A stretch of DNA of 35,525 nucleotides from Pseudomonadota bacterium. Lineage in GTDB: Bacteria; Pseudomonadota; Gammaproteobacteria; Steroidobacterales; Steroidobacteraceae. How positions within the stretch are numbered: position 1 is the stretch's first letter; every line of letters starts with the position of its first letter. The notes beneath the pieces were generated by a model. The model did not search any database, was not told the DNA's origin, and was given only the letters and a program-made list of their open reading frames with translations. Of this stretch, positions 1 to 8,966 are shown in pieces. The stretch spans positions 1 through 35,525 of the forward strand of contig JAPLSF010000015.1 in assembly GCA_026398785.1 (NCBI GenBank), written 5' to 3'. The position numbers and the translations under genes are program-made.

Positions 1-686
1 ACCCGCTCGCTGAGCGGCGTGGCGACGGGCAGGTGGCGTCGCGTGGCCGCCTGGATCCGCGCGATCCGCGCCGGACTCCAGTGCCGCTCGATCTCGCTGC
101 GGCCGCTCGGCAGTTGCAGCCAGCGGTCGATCAGCGCCGCGTCCGCCTCGAGGTGAAACTGCAGGCCCCAGGCCTGGTCACCCAGGCGGTAAGCCTGTTG
201 CCGGCAACTGCGGGTCCACGCGAGCGGCACGGCGCCAGGCGGCGGCTCGAACGCATAGGCGTGCCATTGGAAGATGTAGCGCGGCGTGCGTTCGAAGTGA
301 CGGAACAACCGGTCGCTGTGCGCCTGCGGGCGCGTGTGCAGGCGGTACCAGCCGATTTCGGGGACGGCATTCGGCTGCACCCGTCCTCCCATGGCTTGTG
401 CCAGCAACTGCCCCCCCAGGCAGATGCCGAGCACCGGCTTGCCCGCCGTCACGGCCTCGCGGATGACCTCGAGTTCGGTCCGCAGGTGCGGGAACCGGTC
501 GGCCTGGTCGACATTCATCGGACCACCGAGCACGACGAGGCCGTCGTAGCGCCTGATGTCCGGCTGCGCATCCGGTTCGCGGCCGAAATTCACGTAGCGG
601 ATGCGGCAACCGGATTCGCGCAGCAGCGGGTCGAGGTGGCCGAGCGGTTCGGAGGCGACGTGCTGGAAGACGAGCAGTTTCGACAT
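1..686 (-). CDS. Class I glutamine amidotransferase-like protein (partial, C-terminus off the left edge)
   Basis: The minus strand reads open from an ATG at 684-686 to the window edge, giving 228 residues. The protein starts MSKLLVFQHV and has the class I amidotransferase layout: an LGGPMNV loop, a nucleophile elbow GICLGGQ carrying the catalytic Cys, and QFHLEAD carrying the His of the Cys-His-Glu triad. It resembles the stand-alone GMP-synthase-like amidotransferases that hydrolyse glutamine or act on gamma-glutamyl amides. The true substrate cannot be told from sequence. It diverges from the hydrolase at 842, with 155 bases between them. The family call is firm; the biological role is unknown. 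Confidence 0.88.
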   Translation of the reverse strand, partial: MSKLLVFQHVASEPLGHLDPLLRESGCRIRYVNFGREPDAQPDIRRYDGLVVLGGPMNVDQADRFPHLRTELEVIREAVTAGKPVLGICLGGQLLAQAMGGRVQPNAVPEIGWYRLHTRPQAHSDRLFRHFERTPRYIFQWHAYAFEPPPGAVPLAWTRSCRQQAYRLGDQAWGLQFHLEADAALIDRWLQLPSGRSEIERHWSPARIARIQAATRRHLPVATPLSER

Positions 687-841
687 GTGCGGGCGCTTTG
701 CTGCGAGGACCCGGCGCACCGGGCTGAAGTGACCATTCTGGTGTCAAGACGGCGGGACGCTCAATGCCAGCTGTTACGCGGCCGCGCACGACCTGCCGAA
801 GGCCGGATCACCGTCGCAGGGTTGATGCAGTATTGACGCCC

Positions 842-1732
842 ATGAGCGCTCACTACCCGCCTCGCCGCCTGCCCGAATTCCTGCAGTGTGACATCCGCGG
901 CCTGCGGCATCACTTCACCCGTTGGGCAGGAACCCAGGCCGATACACCGCCGATCGTGCTGCTGCACGGTTTCATGGATTGCGGCGCGACGTTCCAGTTC
1001 GTCGCCGACGAAATCGCGCCGGCACGGAGCCTGATCGCGCCCGACTGGCGTGGCTTTGGCCGCTCTGGCTGGAACCCACAGGGCTACTGGTTCCCCGAGT
1101 ACTTCGCCGATCTCGATGCGATGCTCGATTGGCTGGCCCCCGACACGCCGGTCGATCTCGTCGGCCATAGCATGGGTGGCAACGTCGCGATGATCTACGC
1201 GGGACTCAGGCCCGCGCGTGTGCACAGGCTGGTGACTCTCGAAGGCTTCGGCCTGCCCGGCGCGCCGCCGGAACTCGCACCCGGCCGTTACCGCGACTGG
1301 CTCGACCAATGGCGTGATCCGGAGCCAGCCGCGGTGTTCCCGAGCCTCGACGTATTTGCCGGCGTGCTGCGCAAACGCAATCCGCGCCTGTCGGCCGAGC
1401 GTGCCGATTTCGTCGCGCGTGCGTGGAGCGAAACGCTGCCTGACGGCCGCGTCCGGCCCTGCTTCGATCCGGCGCACAAGCGCGTCAATCCCATCCTGTA
1501 CCGGCGCGCGGAAGTCGAAGCCTGCTGGGCCGAGGTGCGGGCGCCACTGCTGTACGTTGCGGGCGAGGAGTCGGATTTCCTCGAACGGCTGCAGGGTGCC
1601 GGCGCTCCGGAGAAAGTGCGCCGCCTGGTGCCGCAACTGGAGCCGCGGATCGTCGCTGCCGCGGGCCACATGGTGCACCACGACCAGCCTGCGGCGGTCG
1701 CGAGGCTCGTCCAGGAATTCCTCGACCGCTAG
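842..1732 (+). CDS. Alpha/beta hydrolase
   Basis: The protein has 296 residues and the alpha/beta-hydrolase fold signature. The oxyanion loop LLHGFMD is near residues 40-46, DWRGFGRS follows near 68-75, the nucleophile elbow is GHSMGG with Ser110, and a C-terminal GHMVHHD supplies the likely catalytic His. There is no signal peptide, so it is probably cytoplasmic. I chose the ATG at 842 because homology-like sequence begins just after it and the upstream extension is Arg-rich and unlike protein. The substrate is not evident; esterase, lactonase or C-C bond hydrolase are all possible. It ends 18 bases before the next gene, but a separate promoter-like element lies in that gap. Confidence 0.88.
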   Translation: MSAHYPPRRLPEFLQCDIRGLRHHFTRWAGTQADTPPIVLLHGFMDCGATFQFVADEIAPARSLIAPDWRGFGRSGWNPQGYWFPEYFADLDAMLDWLAPDTPVDLVGHSMGGNVAMIYAGLRPARVHRLVTLEGFGLPGAPPELAPGRYRDWLDQWRDPEPAAVFPSLDVFAGVLRKRNPRLSAERADFVARAWSETLPDGRVRPCFDPAHKRVNPILYRRAEVEACWAEVRAPLLYVAGEESDFLERLQGAGAPEKVRRLVPQLEPRIVAAAGHMVHHDQPAAVARLVQEFLDR

Positions 1733-1737
1733 GGTCC

Positions 1738-1743
1738 TATAAT
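1738..1743 (+). promoter_or_regulatory. Perfect TATAAT -10 element directly before a start codon
   Basis: TATAAT lies seven bases before the ATG at 1751. No good -35 hexamer is visible at the usual spacing. A start site about seven bases downstream would fall at or next to the ATG, giving a leaderless or nearly leaderless transcript. Perfect TATAAT is rare by chance in DNA this GC-rich. Confidence 0.45.
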
Positions 1744-1750
1744 CGGCGTC

Positions 1751-2401
1751 ATGAACGTCACGACGTCCAACCTGCAGCTGCCCCTGGTCCTGTTAGCCGT
1801 CGTGCTGCTCGGACTGGTGTGGTCTGGCATCGGTCCGTACGACCGGCTGACGTGGTTGCTCGAGGTCGTGCCGGTGCTGGTCGCAGTGCCGCTGCTGGTG
1901 TGGACGGCACGCAGTTTTCCGCTGACGCCGCTCGCCTACGTGCTGATCGCCGTGCATGCGCTGATCCTGATGTACGGCGGCCATTACACGTATGCGCTGA
2001 CGCCGCTAGGCAACTGGATGCAGGACGTGTTTGGCTTCACGCGCAATCATTACGACCGCATCGGCCACCTCATGCAGGGCTTCGGCCCCGCCATCATCGC
2101 GCGCGAGTTGCTGCTGCGCACGTCGCCGCTGCGTCCGGGCAAGTGGCTGTTTGCGCTGATCACGCTCAGCATCCTCGGCGTCAGCGCCTGTTACGAATTC
2201 ACGGAATGGTGGGCTGCAATCGCCGGCGGCGATGCGGCGGGCGCGTTCCTCGGCACGCAGGGCGACGTGTGGGACACGCAATGGGACATGTTCCTCGCGG
2301 GCTGCGGCGCCATTCTCGCGCAGGTACTGCTGGCTCGAGTCCACGATCGCCAACTGCTCGCGCTGGACCCGGCAAACCTGCGGGACAAGCTCCACGGCTG
2401 A
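1751..2401 (+). CDS. DUF2238 (YjdF-type) integral membrane protein
   Basis: The protein has 216 residues with about six hydrophobic helices and carries the hallmark motifs of the DUF2238 family. These are HYDRIGHLMQGF near residues 98-109, CYEFTEWW near 146-153, and GDVWDTQWDM near 171-180. Such conserved His, Asp, Glu and Trp residues in membrane helices suggest metal or ligand binding, but no function is established for the family. It follows the hydrolase on the same strand, yet has its own -10-like TATAAT immediately upstream. The product is certain to be a polytopic inner-membrane protein; the role is unknown. Confidence 0.9.
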   Translation: MNVTTSNLQLPLVLLAVVLLGLVWSGIGPYDRLTWLLEVVPVLVAVPLLVWTARSFPLTPLAYVLIAVHALILMYGGHYTYALTPLGNWMQDVFGFTRNHYDRIGHLMQGFGPAIIARELLLRTSPLRPGKWLFALITLSILGVSACYEFTEWWAAIAGGDAAGAFLGTQGDVWDTQWDMFLAGCGAILAQVLLARVHDRQLLALDPANLRDKLHG

Positions 2402-2634
2402 AGCATTGGCGTCAACCAGGTACAGGCCCGGGCGCTCCCGCCCGCCTGTCGGCTCGCAACCCACGTTGCTGCCGGTTTCGCGGGACCATGGCCGGAATGC
2501 GGGCAACCGGTCACATTTTTCCGGCCGGTGGTCCGCAGTGACCACCACAGAACAGTGAGCTGCGTCGTCCCAGCCGGCAACGGTGGCTTCTAACATTGGA
2601 CGTGACGCAATCGTCGTGTCGCGAAGCCGGCCCC

Positions 2635-4518
2635 GTGAATCTCAGCTCAAAAGTCGTCCTGCTGCTCTGCGCGTTGTTCACCGCCTACGGCGCCGCCGAT
2701 TACATCGTGCAGCGCCAGGTCATCCTGCCGAGCTTCGAGGCGCTCGAAGCGGACCTTGCGCGCACGGACATGGAGCGTGCGACCCGGGCCATCGACAGTG
2801 AGCTGACGCAGCTGCAGACGTTCTCCGCGGACTGGGGCAACTGGCTCGAAACCTACGACTTCATGGCGGGCAAGGCGCCCGATTTCATCGAAAACAACAT
2901 GAACAAGGCGACGATCGAGAGCGCCGGGCTCGAGCTGGTGGCGTACCTCGACGCCGATGCCCGTTTCGTCTGGCGCAAGGGATTCAATCCGGACACACAC
3001 GACGATCTCGAGTTCAGGATGCTCGCCGCCGACAGTCTGGCAACCGGACACCCGTTTCGTGACGCGATCAGGAACGGCCAGCCTGCGAAAGGCATCGTCG
3101 TGACCGAACACGGTCCGGCCATGCTGGTTGCGGCGCCCATCCTGGATGGCGCCGGCAACGGCCCGCATCGGGGCTCCGTGATGCTGGCACGCCTGATCAC
3201 GCCCGCAGTCGCCGCACGGCTCGCCGAGCAGGCGCAGGTCAAACTGCAGGTCAGCACGCTGGACACGGCTGTCTCACGCACGGCTGCGCAGAAAGCCGCG
3301 AACTCGCCCCGCATCGTGCGGCGCGAGACGACGAACGAGGTCTATCGAAATCTTGCCGACATTTTCGGCCAACCCGCCGTCACCTTGCGGATCGACGTGC
3401 CGCGTTCGGTGAGTGCGCAGGGTCGCGACGCCATCGGCTACGCGCTCGGGTCGCTGTTTGCAGCCGGCGCCATCGTGCTGCTGGTCATGATCGTGGCGTT
3501 GCGCCGCCTGGTCCTGACGCCGGTCAGCCGGATGACGCAATACGCCGTTGCCATCGGCGAGGGCGACGACCTGACCCTGCGCATGGCGGTCAGTCGTCCC
3601 GACGAACTCGGCGTCCTGGCGCACGAGTTCGACAGGATGGTGGACAAGCTGGCCGACGCGCGCCGCCGCATCGGCGATCAGTCGTTCGAAGCCGGCGCCG
3701 CGCAGGTCGCGAGCGGCGTCCTGCACAACATCGGCAATGCGATGACGCCGCTGGGCGTGACGGTCGTCTGCCTGCAGGAGCGCTTGCAACATGCGCCTGC
3801 GGGCGAGATCGAGATGGTCCTGGCCGAGCTCGAGGCTGGCGTCAGCGACCCTGCACGCAAGGCGGACCTGGAGCAGTTCCTGCGGCTGGCGGTTCGCGAG
3901 CTGACACGAGTGATCGCCAACTCTGGCGCGGACGTCGATGCCATCGCGCGCCAGGCCGAGGTCATCCAGCGGACGCTGGCCCAGGAAATTCGCCCATCGG
4001 AAGCAGGTCCCGTCGTCGAGTCAGTGCGGCTGACGGAACTGGTCGATCGCAGCGTGGAGATGGTGCCGCCTGCGCTGCGCGCGTGCCTGACCGTTGAGCT
4101 CGATCCTTCGGTGGCGCAGACCGATGCGCTGCGCCTGCCCCGCATCACGTTGCAGCAGGTCTTCCAGAACCTGATCCAGAATGCCGCCGAAGCGGTGCGC
4201 CAGGCCGGGCGTGAGCACGGCACGCTGCGCATAGCGTGCTCTCTCGTGGCCGGGGCCGAAGGCCAGCACCTGTTGCTTCGATTCACAGACGACGGCGTCG
4301 GCATCTCTCCCGAGCATCTCCCGCGCATCTTCGAGAAGGGCTTTTCGACGAAGTCCCGGGCAACGAATTTCGGCATCGGCCTGCACTGGTGCGCCAATGC
4401 GCTCAACGCTCTCGGCGGCAGCATTCGCGCCGAAAGCGCGGGGCCGACGGGCGCCACCCTGCAGGTTCTTGTACCACTGCGTCAGGCAACCGCCGTGCCG
4501 GCGGCCCAGGCCGCCTGA
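2635..4518 (+). CDS. CHASE4-HAMP sensor histidine kinase
   Basis: The protein has 627 residues from the GTG at 2635. An upstream TTG at 2596 would add 13 polar residues before the first helix, so I prefer the GTG. The layout is TM1 (about 6-24), a CHASE4-like periplasmic sensor (about 30-230), TM2 (about 268-290), HAMP (to about 345), a dimerisation helix with phosphoacceptor His364 in GVLHNIGNAM, and a HATPase domain with N-box NLIQNAAEA (Asn516), DDGVGI and FGIGLHW. The H-box variant LHNIGNA marks a distinct HisKA subgroup. It ends eight bases before a REC-GGDEF-EAL regulator, so the two very probably form one phosphorelay controlling c-di-GMP. The ligand is unknown. Confidence 0.9.
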   Translation: MNLSSKVVLLLCALFTAYGAADYIVQRQVILPSFEALEADLARTDMERATRAIDSELTQLQTFSADWGNWLETYDFMAGKAPDFIENNMNKATIESAGLELVAYLDADARFVWRKGFNPDTHDDLEFRMLAADSLATGHPFRDAIRNGQPAKGIVVTEHGPAMLVAAPILDGAGNGPHRGSVMLARLITPAVAARLAEQAQVKLQVSTLDTAVSRTAAQKAANSPRIVRRETTNEVYRNLADIFGQPAVTLRIDVPRSVSAQGRDAIGYALGSLFAAGAIVLLVMIVALRRLVLTPVSRMTQYAVAIGEGDDLTLRMAVSRPDELGVLAHEFDRMVDKLADARRRIGDQSFEAGAAQVASGVLHNIGNAMTPLGVTVVCLQERLQHAPAGEIEMVLAELEAGVSDPARKADLEQFLRLAVRELTRVIANSGADVDAIARQAEVIQRTLAQEIRPSEAGPVVESVRLTELVDRSVEMVPPALRACLTVELDPSVAQTDALRLPRITLQQVFQNLIQNAAEAVRQAGREHGTLRIACSLVAGAEGQHLLLRFTDDGVGISPEHLPRIFEKGFSTKSRATNFGIGLHWCANALNALGGSIRAESAGPTGATLQVLVPLRQATAVPAAQAA

Positions 4519-4526
4519 GGCCCCTC

Positions 4527-6440
4527 ATGGCTCCCAACAACCGTCAACCGATCCGCGTGCTGGTCGTCGACGACGAGCAGGCCGTGCTGGACGCCTATCG
4601 TCAGGTGCTCGGCAAAGCCGCTCGCAGCAGTGCCGACCGGGAGGCAATGGATGAACTGCGGGCGAAACTCTTCGTCGCCGGCGCCGGTGCACCGGCTGCC
4701 GTCGGTTCCTTGCCGCAGAGGAACCAGTTCGAACCCGTGTTCTGCAACGGCGCGGAAGCTGCCGTCGCTGCCGTGCGCGAGGCCTGTGGCGCGGGGCGTC
4801 CGTTCGCCGTCGTCTTTCTCGACATGCGCATGCCACCCGGTCCGGACGGAGCATGGGCGGCTGGCAGGATCCGCGAGATCGACCCGCAGGTCGAAATCGT
4901 CATCTGCACCGCCTATTCCGACGTCGATCCCATGGAAATCAGCCGCCGGGTTCCGCCGGAGGACAAGCTGTTCTACCTGCAGAAGCCCTTTCATCCGCAC
5001 GAAGTCCGTCAGATGGCGCTGGCGCTCGGCGAGAAGCGGGCAAACGAGGAACATCGGCTCACGCAGGTCGAGGACTTCGATCCCCTCACCGGGCTGTCCA
5101 ATCGCGCGCGCTTCCTCGCGCACCTGAAGGAAGCCGTGCGTGCTGCGCGCCAGCAAGACCGCTTGCTGTCCGTGCTGTACGTCGACCTCGACAACTTCCG
5201 GCGCATCAACGATGTGCTGGGGCACATCGTCGGCGACGAGATGATGCGCAACGTGGCGCAGCGGCTGCAGGAAATCCTGCGGCGCGGCGCGGTCGCGGCC
5301 AGCGCATCCCGGCCGGACGCCGGCACCGATGACATTGCGCGACTCGGTGGTGACCAGTTCATGCTCCTGCTGCGCGACGTCGGCAGCCCGGATGACGCGA
5401 GTGCCGTCGCAGCCGACCTGACTCGCCCGCTCACGGCGCCCGCACGGGCGTCGCAGTCTCCCGTAACGCTCACCGCGAGTGTCGGCATCGCGATCTTCCC
5501 GAACGACAGCACCGACGAGGAGGACCTGCTCCGGCACTCTGGCATCGCGATGTACGACGCGAAGCGGCGCGGACACGGCCAGTTCGCGTTCTTCGGTCGC
5601 GCGATGAGCGACGGGGCGCAGACGCGCTTCAGCCTGGAGCGCCAGCTCGAGCGCGCGCTCGCCGGGAACGAGTTCTCGCTGCACTATCAACCCCAGTTCG
5701 ACCTCGGCACTGGACTCATCTCCGGCATGGAGGCCCTGTTGCGCTGGACCAATGCCGAACTTGGGGTCATCTCGCCGGACGAGTTTATTCCGCTCGCCGA
5801 GGAGACCGGGCTGATCCAGCCCATCGGTGAATGGGTCCTGCGCACGGCTTGCCGGCAATTCAGGGACTGGCTGGACACAGGCCTTGCGCCAGGGCGCATC
5901 GCGGTGAATGTCTCCGCGCGCCAGTTTGCCGACAGCAATTTCTGCAGGCTGGTGACGGACGTGCAGCGCGAATGTCGCCTGGCGCCCGGGCATTTGGAAC
6001 TCGAGATCACGGAGTCCCTGATGATGAAGGACGAGGCGCACACCAGGCGGCTGCTGTCCGAGTTGAGGAACCACGGGATCTCGATCGCCATCGACGACTT
6101 CGGCATGGGGTACTCGAGCCTTGGGCGGCTGAGCGAGTTCTCGGTTAACCGCCTCAAGATCGACCGCTCGTTCGTGCAGAACGTCGACGGCCTGGGGCGA
6201 CACGCGACCATCGTCACGGCCATCGTCGCGATGGCGCGAGCGCTCGGTGTCGATGTCGTGGCCGAGGGCGTCGAGAATTTCGGCCAGCTGCTGCAACTGC
6301 AGGACCAGAAGTGCAACGAGGCGCAGGGTTTCCTGCTGAGCAAGCCATTGCACGCCGCCGAAGCCACGGAACTGCTGCAGCGACTGGAAGCGAGTACCGC
6401 GACCAGCCGGACGATGCGCCTGCGCAGCCTCGCCGGATAG
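4527..6440 (+). CDS. Response regulator with REC, GGDEF (degenerate) and EAL domains
   Basis: The protein has 637 residues. The REC domain has the acidic pair Asp15-Asp16, phosphoacceptor Asp99 in FLDMRMP and Lys153 in LQKPF; about 50 extra residues sit between the first strand and the helix before Asp99, so it is an elongated REC. A GGDEF domain follows (about 180-345), but its signature reads GGDQF at 274-278, with Gln in place of the catalytic Glu. The EAL domain (about 375-625) keeps its active-site set: EALLR at 402-406, NVSARQF, EITES, DDFGMGYSSL, LKIDRSF, AEGVE and QGFLLSKPL. The likely output is c-di-GMP hydrolysis, with the GGDEF part as a possible GTP sensor. It is translated with the kinase upstream. 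Confidence 0.92.
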   Translation: MAPNNRQPIRVLVVDDEQAVLDAYRQVLGKAARSSADREAMDELRAKLFVAGAGAPAAVGSLPQRNQFEPVFCNGAEAAVAAVREACGAGRPFAVVFLDMRMPPGPDGAWAAGRIREIDPQVEIVICTAYSDVDPMEISRRVPPEDKLFYLQKPFHPHEVRQMALALGEKRANEEHRLTQVEDFDPLTGLSNRARFLAHLKEAVRAARQQDRLLSVLYVDLDNFRRINDVLGHIVGDEMMRNVAQRLQEILRRGAVAASASRPDAGTDDIARLGGDQFMLLLRDVGSPDDASAVAADLTRPLTAPARASQSPVTLTASVGIAIFPNDSTDEEDLLRHSGIAMYDAKRRGHGQFAFFGRAMSDGAQTRFSLERQLERALAGNEFSLHYQPQFDLGTGLISGMEALLRWTNAELGVISPDEFIPLAEETGLIQPIGEWVLRTACRQFRDWLDTGLAPGRIAVNVSARQFADSNFCRLVTDVQRECRLAPGHLELEITESLMMKDEAHTRRLLSELRNHGISIAIDDFGMGYSSLGRLSEFSVNRLKIDRSFVQNVDGLGRHATIVTAIVAMARALGVDVVAEGVENFGQLLQLQDQKCNEAQGFLLSKPLHAAEATELLQRLEASTATSRTMRLRSLAG

Positions 6441-6573
6441 GCGGCCGCGCGCACCTGAACCCAGCCTGCTTGATCGCAGCAGGGCGGCCACGAATTCCGT
6501 TGCTTCGACCGTGCAATCGCCGCACGCGCTGTTCAGCGTCGACGGCGTCTGACCCCGACGCGCGCCGCCTCGA

Positions 6574-6957
6574 TTGACGCTCCTGCCAATCGATGGTCTA
6601 GTCCGGCGCATCGTGTACGAAGCCAGGCACCAACCACTCCTGCCGCGGGCGACCTTCCTGCGTCGCGTCGCAAGCCATGTGGCGATGGCCGTGGCGTTGC
6701 TGGCATTGTCGCTCGGGGCCGGCATGCTCGGTTACGAGCATTTCGAAGGCCTGCCCTGGATCGACGGGTTCCTGAACTCGGCGATGCTGCTCGGCGGCAT
6801 GGGTCCGGTGAACCCGCCGCTGACGGCAGCAGGAAAACTGTTCGCCGGAATCTACGCCCTCTACGCCGGGCTGGTCTTCATCGTCACGGCCGCGCTCGTC
6901 GTCACGCCGATCCTGCACCGGGTGCTGCATCGCTTTCACCTGAACGCGAAGGCTTGA
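6574..6957 (+). CDS. Small membrane protein, pore-loop-like between two helices
   Basis: The protein has up to 127 residues with two long hydrophobic stretches, about 30-50 and 90-112. Between them is SAMLLGGMGPV, which looks like the pore loop of two-helix ion channels, followed by GKLFAGIYALYAGLVF. That arrangement recalls the Ion_trans_2 pore fold, but the classical TVGYG filter is absent, so channel activity is an inference. The start is uncertain: TTG at 6574 gives the longest form, and GTG at 6613 removes 13 residues without touching the helices. No clear ribosome binding site precedes either. It lies between the c-di-GMP regulator and a convergent peptidase-like gene. Confidence 0.7.
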   Translation: MTLLPIDGLVRRIVYEARHQPLLPRATFLRRVASHVAMAVALLALSLGAGMLGYEHFEGLPWIDGFLNSAMLLGGMGPVNPPLTAAGKLFAGIYALYAGLVFIVTAALVVTPILHRVLHRFHLNAKA

Positions 6958-6984
6958 GCCCATTCCCGCCCGGGTCGACGGGCC

Positions 6985-8775
6985 TCAGCGAATCGCCTCG
7001 TCGAACACCAGCGCGCGCACCAGTCGTACCGGCGGCGACCCGTACGACAGCACCTGGTCGTGATAGGCCTTGATGTCGAATTTTCCACCCGCGCGTCGCT
7101 CGGCCTCGGCGCGCATGTCCGAGTGCTCCTGGTAGCCGACGAAGTACGTCGACAGCTGCGCCGAGCTGAGCTGGGCGCGGACCCACTTGCCCGCGGCCTC
7201 ACGTTCTTCCTGGAAGCCGGTCTCGACCATGAGCTGCATCGCTTCGTCGCGTGTCATGCCGTCGACGTGGATCGCTGAATCCATGATCGCATTCGTGATC
7301 GATCGCAGGTACCACTTGAGCTGCACCAGCTGCATCAACGGGTCGCCGCCGCGGAAACCCTGCTCCGCCATCACGCGCTCCGTGTAGACGGCCCAGCCCT
7401 CGACGAACGGACCCGAGCCCAGCATCGCGCGCAGGACCGACGGAGAGCGGTTCGAGTGCGCGAGTTGCAGGTAATGCCCCGGCATCGCTTCGTGGATGGT
7501 CAGGTTCGCGATCGAGCGCGTGTTGTATTCGCGCAGGAACGAATCGGCCTGCGCTGGCGTCCATTCAGCTGGGATCGGCGACACGGCAAAGAAGGTGCGC
7601 TGCCCCTGGTCGAGGGGGCCCGGCGAGTCGCAGTACGCGACCGCTACGCCGCGCTGGAACTCGGGCATCAGGATGACTTCGAGCGGCTCGTCGGGTACGG
7701 TCACGAAATTCTTCGCGCGCACGAACGCGGTGGTCTCGCGCAGCATCTGCTGCGCGAATTCGACCACGCCTGCGCGCGGCACGCGTTCTGCGCTCGCGAC
7801 GTCGATCGCCGCCTTGATCGCGGCCTGCTGCTCGGCTGGCGTCGGGTTGGCGGGCGTCGGCGGCGCACCGGCGCGGCCGGCGAGTACCTGGCGCGAGACC
7901 TCGTACATCTTCGCCCGCGTGGTGATCGCGTCGGCTTCGGCGCGACGCCGGATCTCGGCACGACTGAGTGGCGACATCAGCGCGAAGCTGAGTTTCTCGT
8001 CGTACAGCTCGCGGCCGATGCGGAAGTCGCCTTTGGCTTGCGGGACCAGCGTCTGCTCGAGCCATTGCTGGTGCGTCTTGACCGCGGCGCGAGCATCGGC
8101 GATAGCCTGTTCGAGGCGCGCGCGGTCGGCCAGTGGCAGCTGCGCGAGATTCGGCACGACGAGTTCGTCGACCAGGCTCAGCACGCCCGGGTTCTGCCTG
8201 ACCGCGGTCTCGGCGTGGATCGCCGGTACGCGCGCAGGCACGATGTTGGCGCGCATCTGCTCGAGCAGTCCGGGCAGCTGCTCGAGTCGGCTCGTCACGG
8301 AGCCGAGGCGCTGCGGGAACGGAGCGAATTCGCGCGCGAGCAGGCCGTACAGCGATTGCCCGGCGAGCTGCGTGTAGACCAGCGGATCCCACGACCAGTC
8401 GCGATATTTTTCCTCGGACCAGACCGAGTAGCGCAGCTGGTTCTCGAGCATCGCCGCGTCGACCTGGTTGGCGCGCGACAGCTGCGAGTGGTCGATCCCC
8501 TGCAGTTCACCGAGGACGCCCTTGACCCACGCGAGCGCGCGAGCGCGGCCCGCTCCGCTCAGGTCGTCCAGCTCACCGTCGAAACGGTGATCGCCGAGCT
8601 GGGTGGCCGAGACCGGCGCATACCGTCCGAACTCGTCGACATACCGCTTGCTGAGCGCATCGAAGCGGGCGTCGGCACTGGCTGCGGCGGCGAGCGCTGC
8701 CGGCTGCAGCGCGACGCAGAACGCCAGCAGTATCAGAGTGACGCAGGAGCGGACAAAGACGTGGGGTCGGCGCAT
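6985..8775 (-). CDS. DUF885 family secreted protein, probable metallopeptidase
   Basis: The protein has 596 residues. The N-terminus has a signal peptide (charged MRRPHVFVRS, a hydrophobic core, then ALAAAA), so it is exported. The DUF885 hallmark HEAMPGHYLQ is present at residues 428-437; its HExxxGH spacing is a zinc-site-like motif. The C-terminal part contains VETGFQEEREAAGKW and SDMRAEAERRAG, both typical of the family. Members are thought to be zinc-dependent peptidases or carboxypeptidases, but the substrate is not known. It is divergent from the MFS exporter at 8967, with a perfect inverted repeat between them that may control either gene. Confidence 0.88.
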   Translation of the reverse strand: MRRPHVFVRSCVTLILLAFCVALQPAALAAAASADARFDALSKRYVDEFGRYAPVSATQLGDHRFDGELDDLSGAGRARALAWVKGVLGELQGIDHSQLSRANQVDAAMLENQLRYSVWSEEKYRDWSWDPLVYTQLAGQSLYGLLAREFAPFPQRLGSVTSRLEQLPGLLEQMRANIVPARVPAIHAETAVRQNPGVLSLVDELVVPNLAQLPLADRARLEQAIADARAAVKTHQQWLEQTLVPQAKGDFRIGRELYDEKLSFALMSPLSRAEIRRRAEADAITTRAKMYEVSRQVLAGRAGAPPTPANPTPAEQQAAIKAAIDVASAERVPRAGVVEFAQQMLRETTAFVRAKNFVTVPDEPLEVILMPEFQRGVAVAYCDSPGPLDQGQRTFFAVSPIPAEWTPAQADSFLREYNTRSIANLTIHEAMPGHYLQLAHSNRSPSVLRAMLGSGPFVEGWAVYTERVMAEQGFRGGDPLMQLVQLKWYLRSITNAIMDSAIHVDGMTRDEAMQLMVETGFQEEREAAGKWVRAQLSSAQLSTYFVGYQEHSDMRAEAERRAGGKFDIKAYHDQVLSYGSPPVRLVRALVFDEAIR

Positions 8776-8837
8776 GGATGACTACTCCGGAGGCCGGCGT
8801 GCATGTCGATTCCGGCGACGGGCACGCGCGAGGGCTG

Positions 8838-8858
8838 CAAGTGACCGATTGTCACTTG
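8838..8858. promoter_or_regulatory. Perfect 8-bp inverted repeat, candidate operator between divergent genes
   Basis: The sequence is CAAGTGAC-N5-GTCACTTG, an exact dyad of two 8-base arms with a 5-base centre (CGATT). It lies 63 bases before the DUF885 start and 109 bases before the MFS start. The size and symmetry suit a dimeric repressor or activator. No regulator gene is nearby, so the binding protein is unknown. Confidence 0.5.
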
Positions 8859-8966
8859 AAGTCGGGCCCCGATGCTACCGGCTGTCCACGTCCCGAGCGG
8901 GCATCGGCTATCCTGCCGCGCACCGATGAGCATCCAGCTTGCACGCCATCGCGGGTACGGCCGCGC

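Noticed and set aside
728-746. AAGTGACC...GGTGTCA element between the amidotransferase and hydrolase genes
   Set aside because: Arms are unequal and the symmetry is poor; kept only as a remark beside the perfect dyad at 8838.
2483-2534. Imperfect inverted repeat (GGACCATGGCCGG with CCGGCCGGTGGTCC) between the DUF2238 and kinase genes
   Set aside because: The 25-base loop and mismatches make it a weak hairpin; no T-tract follows and no clear role can be assigned.
6465-6483. CCTGCT/AGCAGG hairpin after the GGDEF-EAL gene
   Set aside because: Only six pairs and no T-tract; not enough to call a terminator.
4482-6725. Very long minus-strand open frame opposite the REC-GGDEF-EAL gene
   Set aside because: It has no recognisable domain and Arg/His/Asp/Val-rich composition, as expected of an antisense frame in GC-rich DNA; the plus-strand gene is certain.
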